Shown one piece after another: positions 1 through 8,865 of a stretch of 12,320 nucleotides of DNA (the stretch's first letter is position 1; each line of letters begins with the position of its first letter). The stretch is from an uncultured Clostridia bacterium (GTDB lineage Bacteria > Bacillota > Clostridia > Christensenellales > UBA1242): positions 1 through 12,320 of the forward strand of contig CAKVMJ010000032.1 of assembly GCA_934772445.1 (NCBI GenBank), given 5' to 3'. Below the pieces are notes generated by a model that had not been told where the DNA came from, did not search any database, and was given only the letters and a program-made list of their open reading frames with translations. Position numbers and translations under genes: made by a program.

Positions 1-73
1 AAGTGTTACCATTTCTTCTTCTGGTTGATTTAAACATCATACCAAAAACAGTACTGTTCTCTTTTTCTTCCAT
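1..73 (-). CDS. N-terminal fragment of an unidentified protein (runs off the left edge)
   Basis: Only the first 24 codons lie in the window (MEEKENSTVFGMMFKSTRRR, then NGNT). The start is well supported. ATG at 73-71 is preceded by GGAGGAG (85-79) with a five-base spacer, and a strong promoter lies just upstream at 101-128. The visible residues are polar and charged, with an acidic start followed by an Arg-rich patch (RRR at residues 18-20), and show no signal peptide. That is too little to assign a family. It lies downstream of the giant surface protein gene on the same strand but has its own promoter, so it need not share that transcript. Confidence 0.7.
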   Translation of the reverse strand, partial: MEEKENSTVFGMMFKSTRRRNGNT

Positions 74-100
74 TTTTTCTCCTCCATATTATTATTTTTA

Positions 101-128
101 ATTATATCAAATAGTTTGATTATTTCAA
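101..128 (-). promoter_or_regulatory. Promoter of the left-edge gene
   Basis: On the minus strand, TTGAAA (128-123) and TATAAT (106-101) are separated by 16 bases, and TGA directly precedes the -10 box, giving an extended -10. Transcription would begin near 94, leaving a leader of about 20 nt that contains the GGAGGAG ribosome binding site. A perfect -10 plus TG makes this a convincing vegetative-sigma promoter even against the AT-rich background. Confidence 0.65.
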
Positions 129-200
129 AATAAATAAATACAATTTTTAGTTATTATTTTATTTATTTATAATCCACTAAATATAATTCTTAAACTACTT

Positions 201-240
201 GGAAAGTTTGATGAGATTTCAAACTTTCCTTTCGTTTTTT
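201..240 (+). terminator. Perfect 11-bp hairpin with a T-tract on the plus strand
   Basis: Positions 201-211 (GGAAAGTTTGA) pair perfectly with 219-229 around a 7-base loop. A T-rich run (230-240, TTTCG then six T) follows on the plus strand. It lies 16 bases beyond the stop of the minus-strand giant gene. Read on the minus strand, however, the hairpin is preceded by A-rich sequence and followed by AAGTAG, so it lacks the U-tract needed to end that gene's mRNA by the usual mechanism. It may still mark or stabilise that 3' end. As an intrinsic terminator it faces plus-strand transcripts, although no plus-strand gene is visible upstream. Confidence 0.55.
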
Positions 241-244
241 TACC

Positions 245-3200
245 CTACACGCTTGGTTCAATCTCAATTGTAATTGTTGGATTATAACCAAAGATTTCCT
301 GATATGTGATAGGAACATTTGAACTAGTTAAAACATAGCCTGTTAAAACTAATGTTATTGTACCAGTTGCTGAGCTATCAATTCTCAAATAATCATTAAT
401 TGCCACTTCACTTCCATCAACCATTATTGTAATGCCCTCATCTGCTTCATTAGCCTTATTATCTAGGCTAATACCAGCAAGTTCATTACCCAATTTATAA
501 GTTAATCTTAATTGAGTATTTTCATTATACTTGCTATTTGTTGCAGTATTCAATAAAACTTGAATGTATTCAGCTAGATTATAAGTTTGACCTGCTTTCA
601 ATTTTAAGTTTTTCAATTCACCATCTTGAGAATACTTGAAATCTTGTTTTATTTCATTACTATCATAAGAGGCTTGAGAATAAGTGTTTTCAACATTATC
701 AACATTACCCTTACCATCTTTATTTATATATTTTTTAGTTCCTAAAACATTTACAAAAATATAAATATTATCTCTTTCGCCATAATAGCCATTTATATTA
801 ACTTTAATTGGAATTACAATATTCTTAGCAAAATCAGGAATATTTAAAATGCCATTATTTAATATACTTGCATCAACACCCTCTTTTGTTAAAACACCAT
901 CTTCATATTTATCATTAATATAATCATAGAATTGTGCTAAAACATTAACTCCAAACACTTCCATATCAGGAATATCTAAATAGTTTTGATTTCTAAATGT
1001 TAAGTTTATTATAGATTTAATTTTATCTAAATTTGTTGAAACATCTAGTAACACATAAGATAATGTTTCTTCATTAAATTCATATATATGAACCCAATTA
1101 TTTTTATACAAATCTGTACCAGTTAGTAATGGAGTTTTAATATAATAATTACCTTGATATTCAACCAAATCCGCATTTAGATTATTATAATCTTTAAATA
1201 GGATTTTGTGATAAGGATTAATTGAAATGGCTTGCTTAAATGTATAAACCACCTCATCTCCATTTTTAATATTAACAGTTAAGTTTATATCCATTTGCAT
1301 ATTTAGATATTTTACAAGCAATTTATTGTTTTCCACTGTAACATAATCATTTCCACCAAATGAATATTCAATACTAAAGCCTTCATTAGATGTAATATAA
1401 TCAGATAAATCTATTTCTCTAACAGTTTCGGTATTTATAGCACCAATAAATACTTTAGAATTATTTATTGTTACATCAATATTATGCTTAATATTAATCT
1501 TAATATATTTTTTGATTTGATTACCATCTTTATCAGAGTATGGCAAGCTTACTTCAATTTGAACAGTTGTGTCTGTTCCAACTAAGCTATTTGCATAAAC
1601 AGTTAGATATTCTGAATTTCCATAAACTGAATAAATCGCTTGATTTTCGGCATTTTTAAAGTGAATTTTATCTTGGAACGATGGAAGAATAGTATATTTT
1701 ATATGGTTTTTACCACCATTTCCGCCATCAAAGCCAATAGCATTTATAATACCATCTATAGAAATGCTCTCACCAGCATTTAATTCAATTGTGTCAACGC
1801 CATTATTAAACTCTAAATCAACTGGTTGGAAATTAATATAGAATAAGTGTTTTTTCTCAATTGTATATCTATAAGTTTGAACGCCACCGCTAGTTTTGGG
1901 ATAAAATCTAAATTGAAGTCCTAAATCCATAAAGATATTATCACTCATACTAGATTTCAAAGGCAATGTACCATCAGCATTTAATATTAATTCTTTTGAG
2001 GCTAAATCATATCTACCCTCTTCAAAGCAATTTGCATAATTTGCTATAACTGTAGGATTAGGAATGTTTGTTAATTCTTCTGCAAAGTTTTCATTATAAA
2101 TTTTAATTTCATCATTTATAACTTTTATAATATCAAACATATCAGAAGAGTCATCAATCAAAACAAAGTTATCTTTTAATACTTTTATAATCTCAGTTAT
2201 TCTATCGCTAGCAGATAGACTTAATCCTCTAATTGTATTTACTCTCTCTACAAGTAAATCTAAATCATAAGAATAAATATCATTAACCACAGTTCTAATA
2301 CCAATAAAATCAGCATCATATCTTGGGTGTGCATTAATATATTCTTTCAATCTTTCAATAGCTGTTTCTAAATCAGAAATTGATGTATCTCCTATCGCAC
2401 TGCCAAAAACTTCATACTTTTTAGTCTCAGTGTTTTCATCAACTTTAATTGAAATGCCATAATTTTGCAATAAATCAATACATTCATCAATAGATGTGAT
2501 ATTTAATTCTATATCAGCAATTTCTTCAACTTTCTTAATTAATCCATTCAAATATTCATTTATATAATTTTCATTATTTACAATTGAATCAATAATATTT
2601 TCATCACATCTAGGATTGAATTTAATATACTTGCTAACCCTTCCTTGATTTAAAGTTTCGATAGCATTATTTAATTCGTTTAACCTTTCAATATTTAGAT
2701 TATTATTTGCATCTGTGTAATATTCAATTACGCCTTTTTCACCTAGATTATCGCTCAAATCTGGTTGTGCTAAAACATTATTTAATGTGTTTAAATAATA
2801 TTCTTTCAATAAAATCATATTTGAATTTTCAGATGAAATTTCAAAGCAAACTTTATAAACATCTTTTGCGGAATAGAATGTGAACACTTCATTAGATTCA
2901 GTTTTTCCAGCACCAACAAAATCTATATCATAATTATAATTATACTCAATATCACCTGCTTTAGCATTTGCTAAACTTGATAAAGCACCATTAATAAATA
3001 TTTGTTTTTTGTAACTACTACCAGCAACTTCTTCCAAGCCTTCTTGACCGCCAGCTCTTCTAATAATTGTGCTAATATCTTTAACAACTGGGCTATCAAT
3101 ATCAATTGTAACCACATCATTTATGATGCCATATTTATCATAAGATAAGTTTGGATTTAAAGATAAAACGCAAGTGGATTTTTCGCTCGAATCATCAAGA

Positions 3201-6088
3201 CTAAATACATTTAAGTTTAAGTTTAGATAGAAACCTTCGCCATTCTTAACTTTTAATAAGTCTCCATCTTTTAAGTCATCTGGATTACCATCAATAAGTT
3301 CGGCTTCAACTAATGTTTCATCACCAGCTCTAAATTCAAACACCTCTTCATTTACAAGTTTTGTTAAACCATTAATAATGTTTCCATAAATATCAATTCC
3401 ATTATTTATAGAATTTTCGTATTCTTCTGCAGTAAAATATGGAACAATTGCATTGTTAAACATTACTAGTTTGAAACCAGAAATTTTTAATGCTTTTATA
3501 TATTCTTCTTTTGCAACCAATTTCAACTTAGTGAAATTAATATCAACATCATCTGTTCTATTATTTCTTAAGAATAAATCATCGCTTTGTACTTTATATA
3601 ATTTACCGCTAGTTTTTTCTTCATAAATAAAATCTTCGCTTGTGTTTGAATAGAAATATAAATTCTCAAGAATAGAACTTACTTGAATTTCAGCACCACC
3701 AAAACTTAAATCAGTACCACTAGCATCTAATGAAGAATAAACCACAACATAATCAGCAATTTCTTTAACTAATCCAAAATCACCATTTTCAATTGCTTGA
3801 CCTTTATCATTAAATAATCTATTACCATCTCTATCAATAGGATTTCCATTTTCATCTCTTAAAACGCAAGCCCAGAAGAAATTAACATTATGCTCATTTA
3901 ATGAGTTTTTACCAACAATTGTTGCATAATAAACATCTTTATCTGCATTTAAGCCAGTTTGTTCATATTTGCTATAAACAGGTATTTCATATCCTTCCAA
4001 AGCTGATGCCTCAATAGCATCACCCTTATAAACATAATAACTATCATTATAGCCTTTCATTTCAACAAATCTTCTAATGCCACAATCTTTTATATCAATT
4101 ATGCTATAAGCAATATTTGTATCACCATTTTTACCAACACTTTTTACCTCATCGCCAACCATTACAGATAAATCATTTATATATGAATATTGGTTTGAAG
4201 TTTTTTCAATAAATAGCTTTGGAACGCCATAAATATTATTTTTACCCAAAACTTGTTTCATATTTATTTCGATAGTTTGAGAATTTATAGCACCATTAAA
4301 CACATTACTTACTCTTTCAGATGTGTTTACACACATATTTTTTTCAAAAGTTAGATTGCTTGCTGGAGTTCCTTGCTCATAAGAAACCTCATTTTCATAA
4401 TTTATATTAACTGGTAAGAAATCATAGAATATAACATTCTCACCTGTGGATTTTGTTATAGATAATGAGAACGCTAAATAAATTTTAAACACTTTATCAC
4501 CATCTGCATATTTTGATGGAACTAAAGCCTCTAAATAATATTTATTTGCATCAGTATAGTAATTTAAGAAATTTTTATTAGCATAAAGGTTTTCAATACT
4601 TGTTAAATTACAATAAACACCATTACCATTCTCTAATTTTGCAACATTATATGCTTCTTTCATTATAGATTCAAATGAATCTGTTGGTTTAAACTCTTTA
4701 TTTTCATCGGTTGTATCTATAACATAAACACCAACCTTCATATTGCTAAGCAAAGCCAATTTTTCTTCTTTAGAGATAGCCACAGTGCTATCTTCATTTT
4801 CAATAGAAATATATTTATCAGCTAATTCTTGAAGAGTATATGATTGAATATCAAAAACATTCATATCAATAGTTTCAGAACCTATAGTCATAGAAGAAAT
4901 ATCTATATCACTAACGAAAAATGAAATATCTGAATTAACAAAAACATATTTCAAAGATTCCCAAACTTGAGTTAGGAATAAATCTCCACTCTCAGATAAA
5001 ACAATCAAATCTGGGTCTTGGCTAATATTAATCTTTGTGAAAAATTCGCTAGCTCTTCTATCCTTAATAATTTCATCTTTATATTTATTAATGAAATTGT
5101 TATATTTTGTAATAAGTTCGGAATAATTCAACGATTTATCCGTATTTAATTGATTATGCCCTTCAGAATCTGGAAGATAATTTTTATTTACATAGAAATC
5201 ATAAAAAGCGTTCAATCCATCTGCTTCGAAATCTTGTTGCATTTGGTAACTTCTATGAGTTCTAACAAATAAGTTTAAATACGAGCCATCAACATTCTCT
5301 AAGTTTAAATTGATTGTGTATGTAACAGGTGCTGTAGCATTTTTTACCACTTCAACCACTTCTGGCTGGTCTGCATAAACATAAACCTTTTTATCAAAGA
5401 ATTTTACTACAGAATTATCGGTAAAATCTTTATTTGAAATATTAGATTGGTTAATTTTGAAAGCATTAACTAAATCACTACTTAAAGTTATTGATTGAGA
5501 ACCATTTTTTCTTGCCAAGACATAACTATTTGAAGATAAAATCTCACTACTTCCCGGATTATGAATTTGAGGCAAAGAACCAACATCTAACTTAATATCT
5601 GCATCATTTAAGATTACATCAACAATAACATAAAGTTCGCAACTAACACCGCCATTAGATTTAAAAGATAATTTTGCAGAACCACCAATATTATTGCCTT
5701 TTGCATCTTTTTTAACTTTAATATTAAATGCAGAACCAACTTTAGTAGTTTTCTCAACTTCTATTGCTGGAGTTACTTGCGAAACAGTAACTTCCAAATT
5801 TTTATTAGTTGCATCTGCTGGCAAACAACCAAGTTCTATAGAATAATCATCACTAATAACGATATATTTCTTTGTGGATAATGCCAACTCATCAGATGTA
5901 CGAATATCTTGAATATTCATTATGTAGCCATCGGATTTTTGCGAAGTTTCATCAAAATAAAGCGTAGTTAAAACAACTACCGTTTGATCAAAACCGCCAG
6001 TTAACGCAAATATGCCTATTCCTATTCCTAGTACGCCAAACACACACAGCATACCAATTCCAACAAATTTTGCTATTTTCTTTCCCAT
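245..6088 (-). CDS. Giant exported surface protein with Ig-like modules and an internal helical repeat
   Basis: This 1947-residue protein starts with Lys residues and a hydrophobic, Gly-rich segment (about residues 7-30), a signal anchor or uncleaved signal peptide, so the rest should lie outside the membrane. Most of it looks beta-rich. Ig-like stretches are recognisable near the N-terminus (about 35-160) and towards the C-terminus (about 1425-1600, including the run NAGESISIDGI). Residues about 1139-1330 look alpha-helical and contain two related copies of a roughly 96-residue unit. I see no LPXTG motif, C-terminal membrane helix, lipobox or enzyme motif, so the N-terminal segment is the only visible anchor. 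The start ATG follows AAGGTGG (6106-6100), and a strong promoter lies at 6148-6176. The next gene upstream encodes an Ig-like lipoprotein on the same strand. An adhesion or envelope-structural role is inferred from architecture only, and I cannot name the family. Confidence 0.85.
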   Translation of the reverse strand: MGKKIAKFVGIGMLCVFGVLGIGIGIFALTGGFDQTVVVLTTLYFDETSQKSDGYIMNIQDIRTSDELALSTKKYIVISDDYSIELGCLPADATNKNLEVTVSQVTPAIEVEKTTKVGSAFNIKVKKDAKGNNIGGSAKLSFKSNGGVSCELYVIVDVILNDADIKLDVGSLPQIHNPGSSEILSSNSYVLARKNGSQSITLSSDLVNAFKINQSNISNKDFTDNSVVKFFDKKVYVYADQPEVVEVVKNATAPVTYTINLNLENVDGSYLNLFVRTHRSYQMQQDFEADGLNAFYDFYVNKNYLPDSEGHNQLNTDKSLNYSELITKYNNFINKYKDEIIKDRRASEFFTKINISQDPDLIVLSESGDLFLTQVWESLKYVFVNSDISFFVSDIDISSMTIGSETIDMNVFDIQSYTLQELADKYISIENEDSTVAISKEEKLALLSNMKVGVYVIDTTDENKEFKPTDSFESIMKEAYNVAKLENGNGVYCNLTSIENLYANKNFLNYYTDANKYYLEALVPSKYADGDKVFKIYLAFSLSITKSTGENVIFYDFLPVNINYENEVSYEQGTPASNLTFEKNMCVNTSERVSNVFNGAINSQTIEINMKQVLGKNNIYGVPKLFIEKTSNQYSYINDLSVMVGDEVKSVGKNGDTNIAYSIIDIKDCGIRRFVEMKGYNDSYYVYKGDAIEASALEGYEIPVYSKYEQTGLNADKDVYYATIVGKNSLNEHNVNFFWACVLRDENGNPIDRDGNRLFNDKGQAIENGDFGLVKEIADYVVVYSSLDASGTDLSFGGAEIQVSSILENLYFYSNTSEDFIYEEKTSGKLYKVQSDDLFLRNNRTDDVDINFTKLKLVAKEEYIKALKISGFKLVMFNNAIVPYFTAEEYENSINNGIDIYGNIINGLTKLVNEEVFEFRAGDETLVEAELIDGNPDDLKDGDLLKVKNGEGFYLNLNLNVFSLDDSSEKSTCVLSLNPNLSYDKYGIINDVVTIDIDSPVVKDISTIIRRAGGQEGLEEVAGSSYKKQIFINGALSSLANAKAGDIEYNYNYDIDFVGAGKTESNEVFTFYSAKDVYKVCFEISSENSNMILLKEYYLNTLNNVLAQPDLSDNLGEKGVIEYYTDANNNLNIERLNELNNAIETLNQGRVSKYIKFNPRCDENIIDSIVNNENYINEYLNGLIKKVEEIADIELNITSIDECIDLLQNYGISIKVDENTETKKYEVFGSAIGDTSISDLETAIERLKEYINAHPRYDADFIGIRTVVNDIYSYDLDLLVERVNTIRGLSLSASDRITEIIKVLKDNFVLIDDSSDMFDIIKVINDEIKIYNENFAEELTNIPNPTVIANYANCFEEGRYDLASKELILNADGTLPLKSSMSDNIFMDLGLQFRFYPKTSGGVQTYRYTIEKKHLFYINFQPVDLEFNNGVDTIELNAGESISIDGIINAIGFDGGNGGKNHIKYTILPSFQDKIHFKNAENQAIYSVYGNSEYLTVYANSLVGTDTTVQIEVSLPYSDKDGNQIKKYIKINIKHNIDVTINNSKVFIGAINTETVREIDLSDYITSNEGFSIEYSFGGNDYVTVENNKLLVKYLNMQMDINLTVNIKNGDEVVYTFKQAISINPYHKILFKDYNNLNADLVEYQGNYYIKTPLLTGTDLYKNNWVHIYEFNEETLSYVLLDVSTNLDKIKSIINLTFRNQNYLDIPDMEVFGVNVLAQFYDYINDKYEDGVLTKEGVDASILNNGILNIPDFAKNIVIPIKVNINGYYGERDNIYIFVNVLGTKKYINKDGKGNVDNVENTYSQASYDSNEIKQDFKYSQDGELKNLKLKAGQTYNLAEYIQVLLNTATNSKYNENTQLRLTYKLGNELAGISLDNKANEADEGITIMVDGSEVAINDYLRIDSSATGTITLVLTGYVLTSSNVPITYQEIFGYNPTITIEIEPSV

Positions 6089-6147
6089 TTTTCTTTAAAC
6101 CACCTTGTTTAGTTTTAAACTTACAAAGTTATATTTTACTCAAGATT

Positions 6148-6176
6148 AGTATAAAATTTTTTACAAATTAAGTCAA
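6148..6176 (-). promoter_or_regulatory. Promoter of the giant surface protein gene
   Basis: On the minus strand, TTGACT (6176-6171) and TATACT (6153-6148) are separated by exactly 17 bases, one mismatch from consensus in each box. Transcription would start near 6141, giving a leader of about 50 nt with AAGGTGG before the ATG at 6088. This lets the giant gene be expressed independently of the lipoprotein gene that ends at 6241. No convincing terminator separates the two genes, so readthrough is also possible. Confidence 0.65.
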
Positions 6177-6240
6177 ATAAATACCATATATTTATTTTAT
6201 CTATTATTTATATTTTTATTTATCATAAGTACTCAATCTA

Positions 6241-8196
6241 TTAAACAACAATCAACTTAATATTTAACTCAATATTTCGTTTACATTCAATAATTCTTAT
6301 ATTAAAAACACCTGCAGTTTTTGGTTTGAAAAATATATGTGAATAAAAGTTTAAGCTATCAACCTCAAACAAACTTTCATCTTCATTAAAATCTATTAAG
6401 TATTCACCTTCTAATATTATATCTTCGCTTTTCAACTCGATAGATAAAATATGTGATTCGCCTTTTGTTAGGATTATTTCATTAGTTTGAATAGTACCGC
6501 CATCAAGCACCAAATTAAAATTAGTTACTGCATATTCAACATTTATCTTTACTTCTTGGATTACATCTCCACAAGATAATGTTATAACACCAATCCCAAC
6601 TGCTTTAGCAATAATTTTATCATTAATTATTTCAATAATATCTTCTGTTTGGTTTAAAACTTGAATTTCATTATTAATTGCATTAGGTAAATCTAAAAAA
6701 TATGTAAAATTAGTTCTATCATTATCTGAATTTAAAAATAATTTAGTTTCACATTCGTAAATAATCTTAGTTGCTTTTAAATTTGAAACTGAAATTGTAA
6801 ATAATTTTTCAAAGTCGCCTATCTTTATATTTATTTTAGCAGTACCTTCTTTTAAAGGTTTTATCTTATTCCCTTCAACTTTAATAATATCTGAAGATAA
6901 ATTTTCTACATTTATATCCAATTTTTCTTCTTCATAATAAACATCTACATCCGATTCATTAGGATAATCTTTTGAATAGAAATTGTTTTTAGTTAAATAT
7001 AACTTGTCTAGAGTTTCTATAGCAATATCATTGCAATTAAATTCAAAATTGAATTTTTCAACATCTAAAACTTTAATATCTTCATTAATTACTTCAATCA
7101 ACTTAGTTTCATAGGAATAAATATTTTTATATTCCACTTTCAAATTATTCGCTCCAGATTTTTCAAACTTAAATTTAATATTAATATTATCTAAGTTTTC
7201 TGTTGTTTCATTTATAGCAATATCTTTTCCTAAAATAAAATTATCCATTTTATCGTTAGTTTCAATATTCATTACATATTCATAATCTTTTATAGCTATA
7301 TTATCTAAGGAAATAGTAACTTTAGGTTTGATTATATCAACAATCTCAAAATTAACTTTCTTTTCTGCATAACTTTCATCTGCAAATCCGTTTTTATATT
7401 TTGCTGTAATTATACCCTTACCTTTATCTGTTCCTACATTAAATGAACCATCTAAACTTAAAGATAATAGATTATTGTTTGAATAAAAATTTATATTTGC
7501 TCCAACTGGAATATCTGCATCAAATTTTAAGTTGCCACTTTCATTTGGATAAAATATTAATTTATCATTTACAAGATTAGTGAAAGAAAAATTATGAACA
7601 TAAAGTTTTTGCTTAACCATAATATCAATTTGCTTTTCAATATATTTTGCACTTTGAATACTTTTTGGAATTAAAACCGTGAGAGTTGCTTCTCCATTAT
7701 TTCTAGCATATATCTTATCATTAAAAACGCTTACAATATCTTCATTTGAAGATTTTATAACAATACTATCCTTAAGTTCAATTGGCGAAATACTCACAAT
7801 ATCTTTTATTGTTATTTGTTCACCTTTTTCTAATTCTATCTTGGTATTAGGAATTGAAAAGTGGTTTAGATTTTGAGGTTCTTTTTGAACCTTTAAAATA
7901 ATTTTATCTTGAAACTTATTTTTATAAAACAAAGAAATTTCGGTTTCGCCAGAATTTAAACATTTAATATAATTATTTTTCGTGGTTGCAATTTCTTTAT
8001 TTGAAGATTGAAAAGATAGTTCATTTAAATTAAAACTCTGTTTACATTCAAAATCGGAAGAAGTTAATTCAACAGTTTCGCCAATACCATAATCATTAAT
8101 TATATCATACTTAAAAGAAATACTATGTGTTCCACAAGCACATAAAAATAATGAAAAAATAATAATTAAACTAAAAAATACTGCAAATTTTTTCAT
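6241..8196 (-). CDS. Lipoprotein of tandem bacterial Ig-like (Big_2-type) modules
   Basis: The predicted product is 651 residues. It begins with MKKFAVFF, a hydrophobic core and the lipobox L18-C19-A20-C21 followed by Gly, so Cys21 should be lipidated and the protein tethered outside the membrane. The rest reads as about seven beta-sandwich modules. Several show the Big_2 signature of SSN.x.I followed by a short turn and GxxxI: near residues 64-92, 149-179, 239-270, 434-461 and 517-544. A more degenerate module lies at about 293-378 and another at the C-terminus. No catalytic motif is visible, so it is probably a structural or adhesive surface protein. I chose ATG 8196 because the lipoprotein signal begins there. 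The frame stays open to a TTG at 8238, which would add 14 unneeded residues. Neither start has a Shine-Dalgarno sequence, unlike the other starts here. It is divergent from the Nudix gene and upstream of the giant surface protein gene. Confidence 0.87.
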   Translation of the reverse strand: MKKFAVFFSLIIIFSLFLCACGTHSISFKYDIINDYGIGETVELTSSDFECKQSFNLNELSFQSSNKEIATTKNNYIKCLNSGETEISLFYKNKFQDKIILKVQKEPQNLNHFSIPNTKIELEKGEQITIKDIVSISPIELKDSIVIKSSNEDIVSVFNDKIYARNNGEATLTVLIPKSIQSAKYIEKQIDIMVKQKLYVHNFSFTNLVNDKLIFYPNESGNLKFDADIPVGANINFYSNNNLLSLSLDGSFNVGTDKGKGIITAKYKNGFADESYAEKKVNFEIVDIIKPKVTISLDNIAIKDYEYVMNIETNDKMDNFILGKDIAINETTENLDNINIKFKFEKSGANNLKVEYKNIYSYETKLIEVINEDIKVLDVEKFNFEFNCNDIAIETLDKLYLTKNNFYSKDYPNESDVDVYYEEEKLDINVENLSSDIIKVEGNKIKPLKEGTAKINIKIGDFEKLFTISVSNLKATKIIYECETKLFLNSDNDRTNFTYFLDLPNAINNEIQVLNQTEDIIEIINDKIIAKAVGIGVITLSCGDVIQEVKINVEYAVTNFNLVLDGGTIQTNEIILTKGESHILSIELKSEDIILEGEYLIDFNEDESLFEVDSLNFYSHIFFKPKTAGVFNIRIIECKRNIELNIKLIVV

Positions 8197-8205
8197 AACA
8201 AAAAT

Positions 8206-8234
8206 ATAATAACATATTATTTCTACAAAATTAA
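8206..8234 (-). promoter_or_regulatory. Candidate extended -10 promoter of the Ig-like lipoprotein gene
   Basis: On the minus strand, TATTAT (8211-8206) is preceded by TGT, giving an extended -10, with a weak -35 TTAATT (8234-8229) at a 17-base spacing. The -10 box ends only nine bases before the ATG at 8196, so transcription would start within about 3-5 bases of the start codon and leave almost no leader. That agrees with the missing Shine-Dalgarno sequence. The region is very AT-rich, so chance matches are likely. Confidence 0.35.
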
Positions 8235-8253
8235 ACAAATTTCAACAATTCGC

Positions 8254-8282
8254 TTTAATCTTTGATTTTATTCTGTTATACT
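8254..8282 (+). promoter_or_regulatory. Promoter of the Nudix hydrolase gene
   Basis: TATACT (8277-8282) is preceded by TGT, an extended -10, and a weak -35 TTTAAT (8254-8259) lies 17 bases upstream. Transcription would begin near 8289, just before the AAAAGGAG ribosome binding site (8291-8298). It is arranged back to back with the lipoprotein promoter. Confidence 0.5.
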
Positions 8283-8303
8283 CTTATCATAAAAGGAGAA
8301 ATT

Positions 8304-8792
8304 ATGGCAACAGATATAGGGATAGTTAATTCAAAAGAAAAATTTAAGTTTAGAGTCTGTGGGCTTATTGAAAGAGATGGTAAATATTTATTTAATAAAT
8401 CTTCCACTTCAAATGTTTATCATGTTCCCGGTGGACATGTTGAAATTGGCGAACCATCACACAAAGCAGTTTTAAGAGAAATAAAAGAAGAAATAAAAAT
8501 TGATGCCAAAATTGAAAAACTTCTTTGCGTTAATGAAAATATATTTATTGATGGAAAGAAAAGATTAAATCACGAAATAGCATATTATTTTCTACTTTCA
8601 GCCGAAACAGCACCAAAAGAAGATAAGTTTTCTATAACTGAAGTTGATAAAGGCGTTATAAAAGAACAAAACTTTGAATGGTTTGGATTAGATGATGCAA
8701 GAGCTTTTAAATTAGAACCATACTTTCTAAGAGATTTGCTTCTATCTCAATCACAAGGTACTAAATTTATTATCACCGATGAGAGGAATTAA
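8304..8792 (+). CDS. Nudix (MutT-family) hydrolase
   Basis: This 162-residue protein carries a Nudix box at residues 44-66. G44, E50, R58, E59, E62 and E63 match the G-x5-E-x7-RE-U-x-EE pattern, and PGGH at 42-45 is typical of the fold. Nudix enzymes cleave nucleoside diphosphates linked to another moiety, using Mg2+ bound by the REUXEE glutamates. The substrate here cannot be told; candidates include oxidised dNTPs, ADP-ribose or nucleotide sugars. The closing Gly of the box is Lys65 (EEIKI instead of EExGU), but the metal-binding residues are intact. The start is ATG 8304, five bases after AAAAGGAG. An in-frame TTG at 8262 would add 14 residues lacking a ribosome binding site and overlapping the promoter. 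It appears monocistronic, with its own promoter and a strong terminator at 8798-8830, and is probably cytoplasmic. Confidence 0.92.
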   Translation: MATDIGIVNSKEKFKFRVCGLIERDGKYLFNKSSTSNVYHVPGGHVEIGEPSHKAVLREIKEEIKIDAKIEKLLCVNENIFIDGKKRLNHEIAYYFLLSAETAPKEDKFSITEVDKGVIKEQNFEWFGLDDARAFKLEPYFLRDLLLSQSQGTKFIITDERN

Positions 8793-8797
8793 ATAGC

Positions 8798-8830
8798 AAA
8801 AAAGTGTTTGTAAATTACAAACACTTTTTT
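8798..8830. terminator. Bidirectional terminator between the Nudix and TM2 genes
   Basis: A perfect 14-bp stem pairs 8798-8811 with 8817-8830 around a 5-base loop. The stem ends in six A on one side and six T on the other, so it presents a U-tract in both directions. It begins six bases after the Nudix stop and lies about 55 bases past the TM2 stop, serving the convergent pair. Confidence 0.9.
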
Positions 8831-8865
8831 CTAATGCAATGATATATAAATCCACCATTATCTAA

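Noticed and set aside
2700..4575. The hexapeptide YYTDAN occurs twice in the giant protein (near residues 508 and 1122), considered as a repeat marker
   Set aside because: The surrounding sequences do not align, so it is probably chance in a long protein rich in Tyr, Asp and Asn.
6175..6197. 9-bp stem (AAATAAATA with TATTTATTT) between the two surface protein genes, considered as a terminator
   Set aside because: It contains only A-T pairs, has no adjacent U-tract of note and overlaps the -35 box of the next promoter, so it is likely chance in AT-rich DNA.
7679..7876. Plus-strand open frame of 65 codons inside the Ig-like lipoprotein gene
   Set aside because: It is antisense to a clear coding frame, lacks a ribosome binding site and has no recognisable protein features.
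8196..8238. Longer lipoprotein starting at TTG 8238
   Set aside because: It would place 14 hydrophobic residues before a complete lipoprotein signal peptide, and it has no ribosome binding site.
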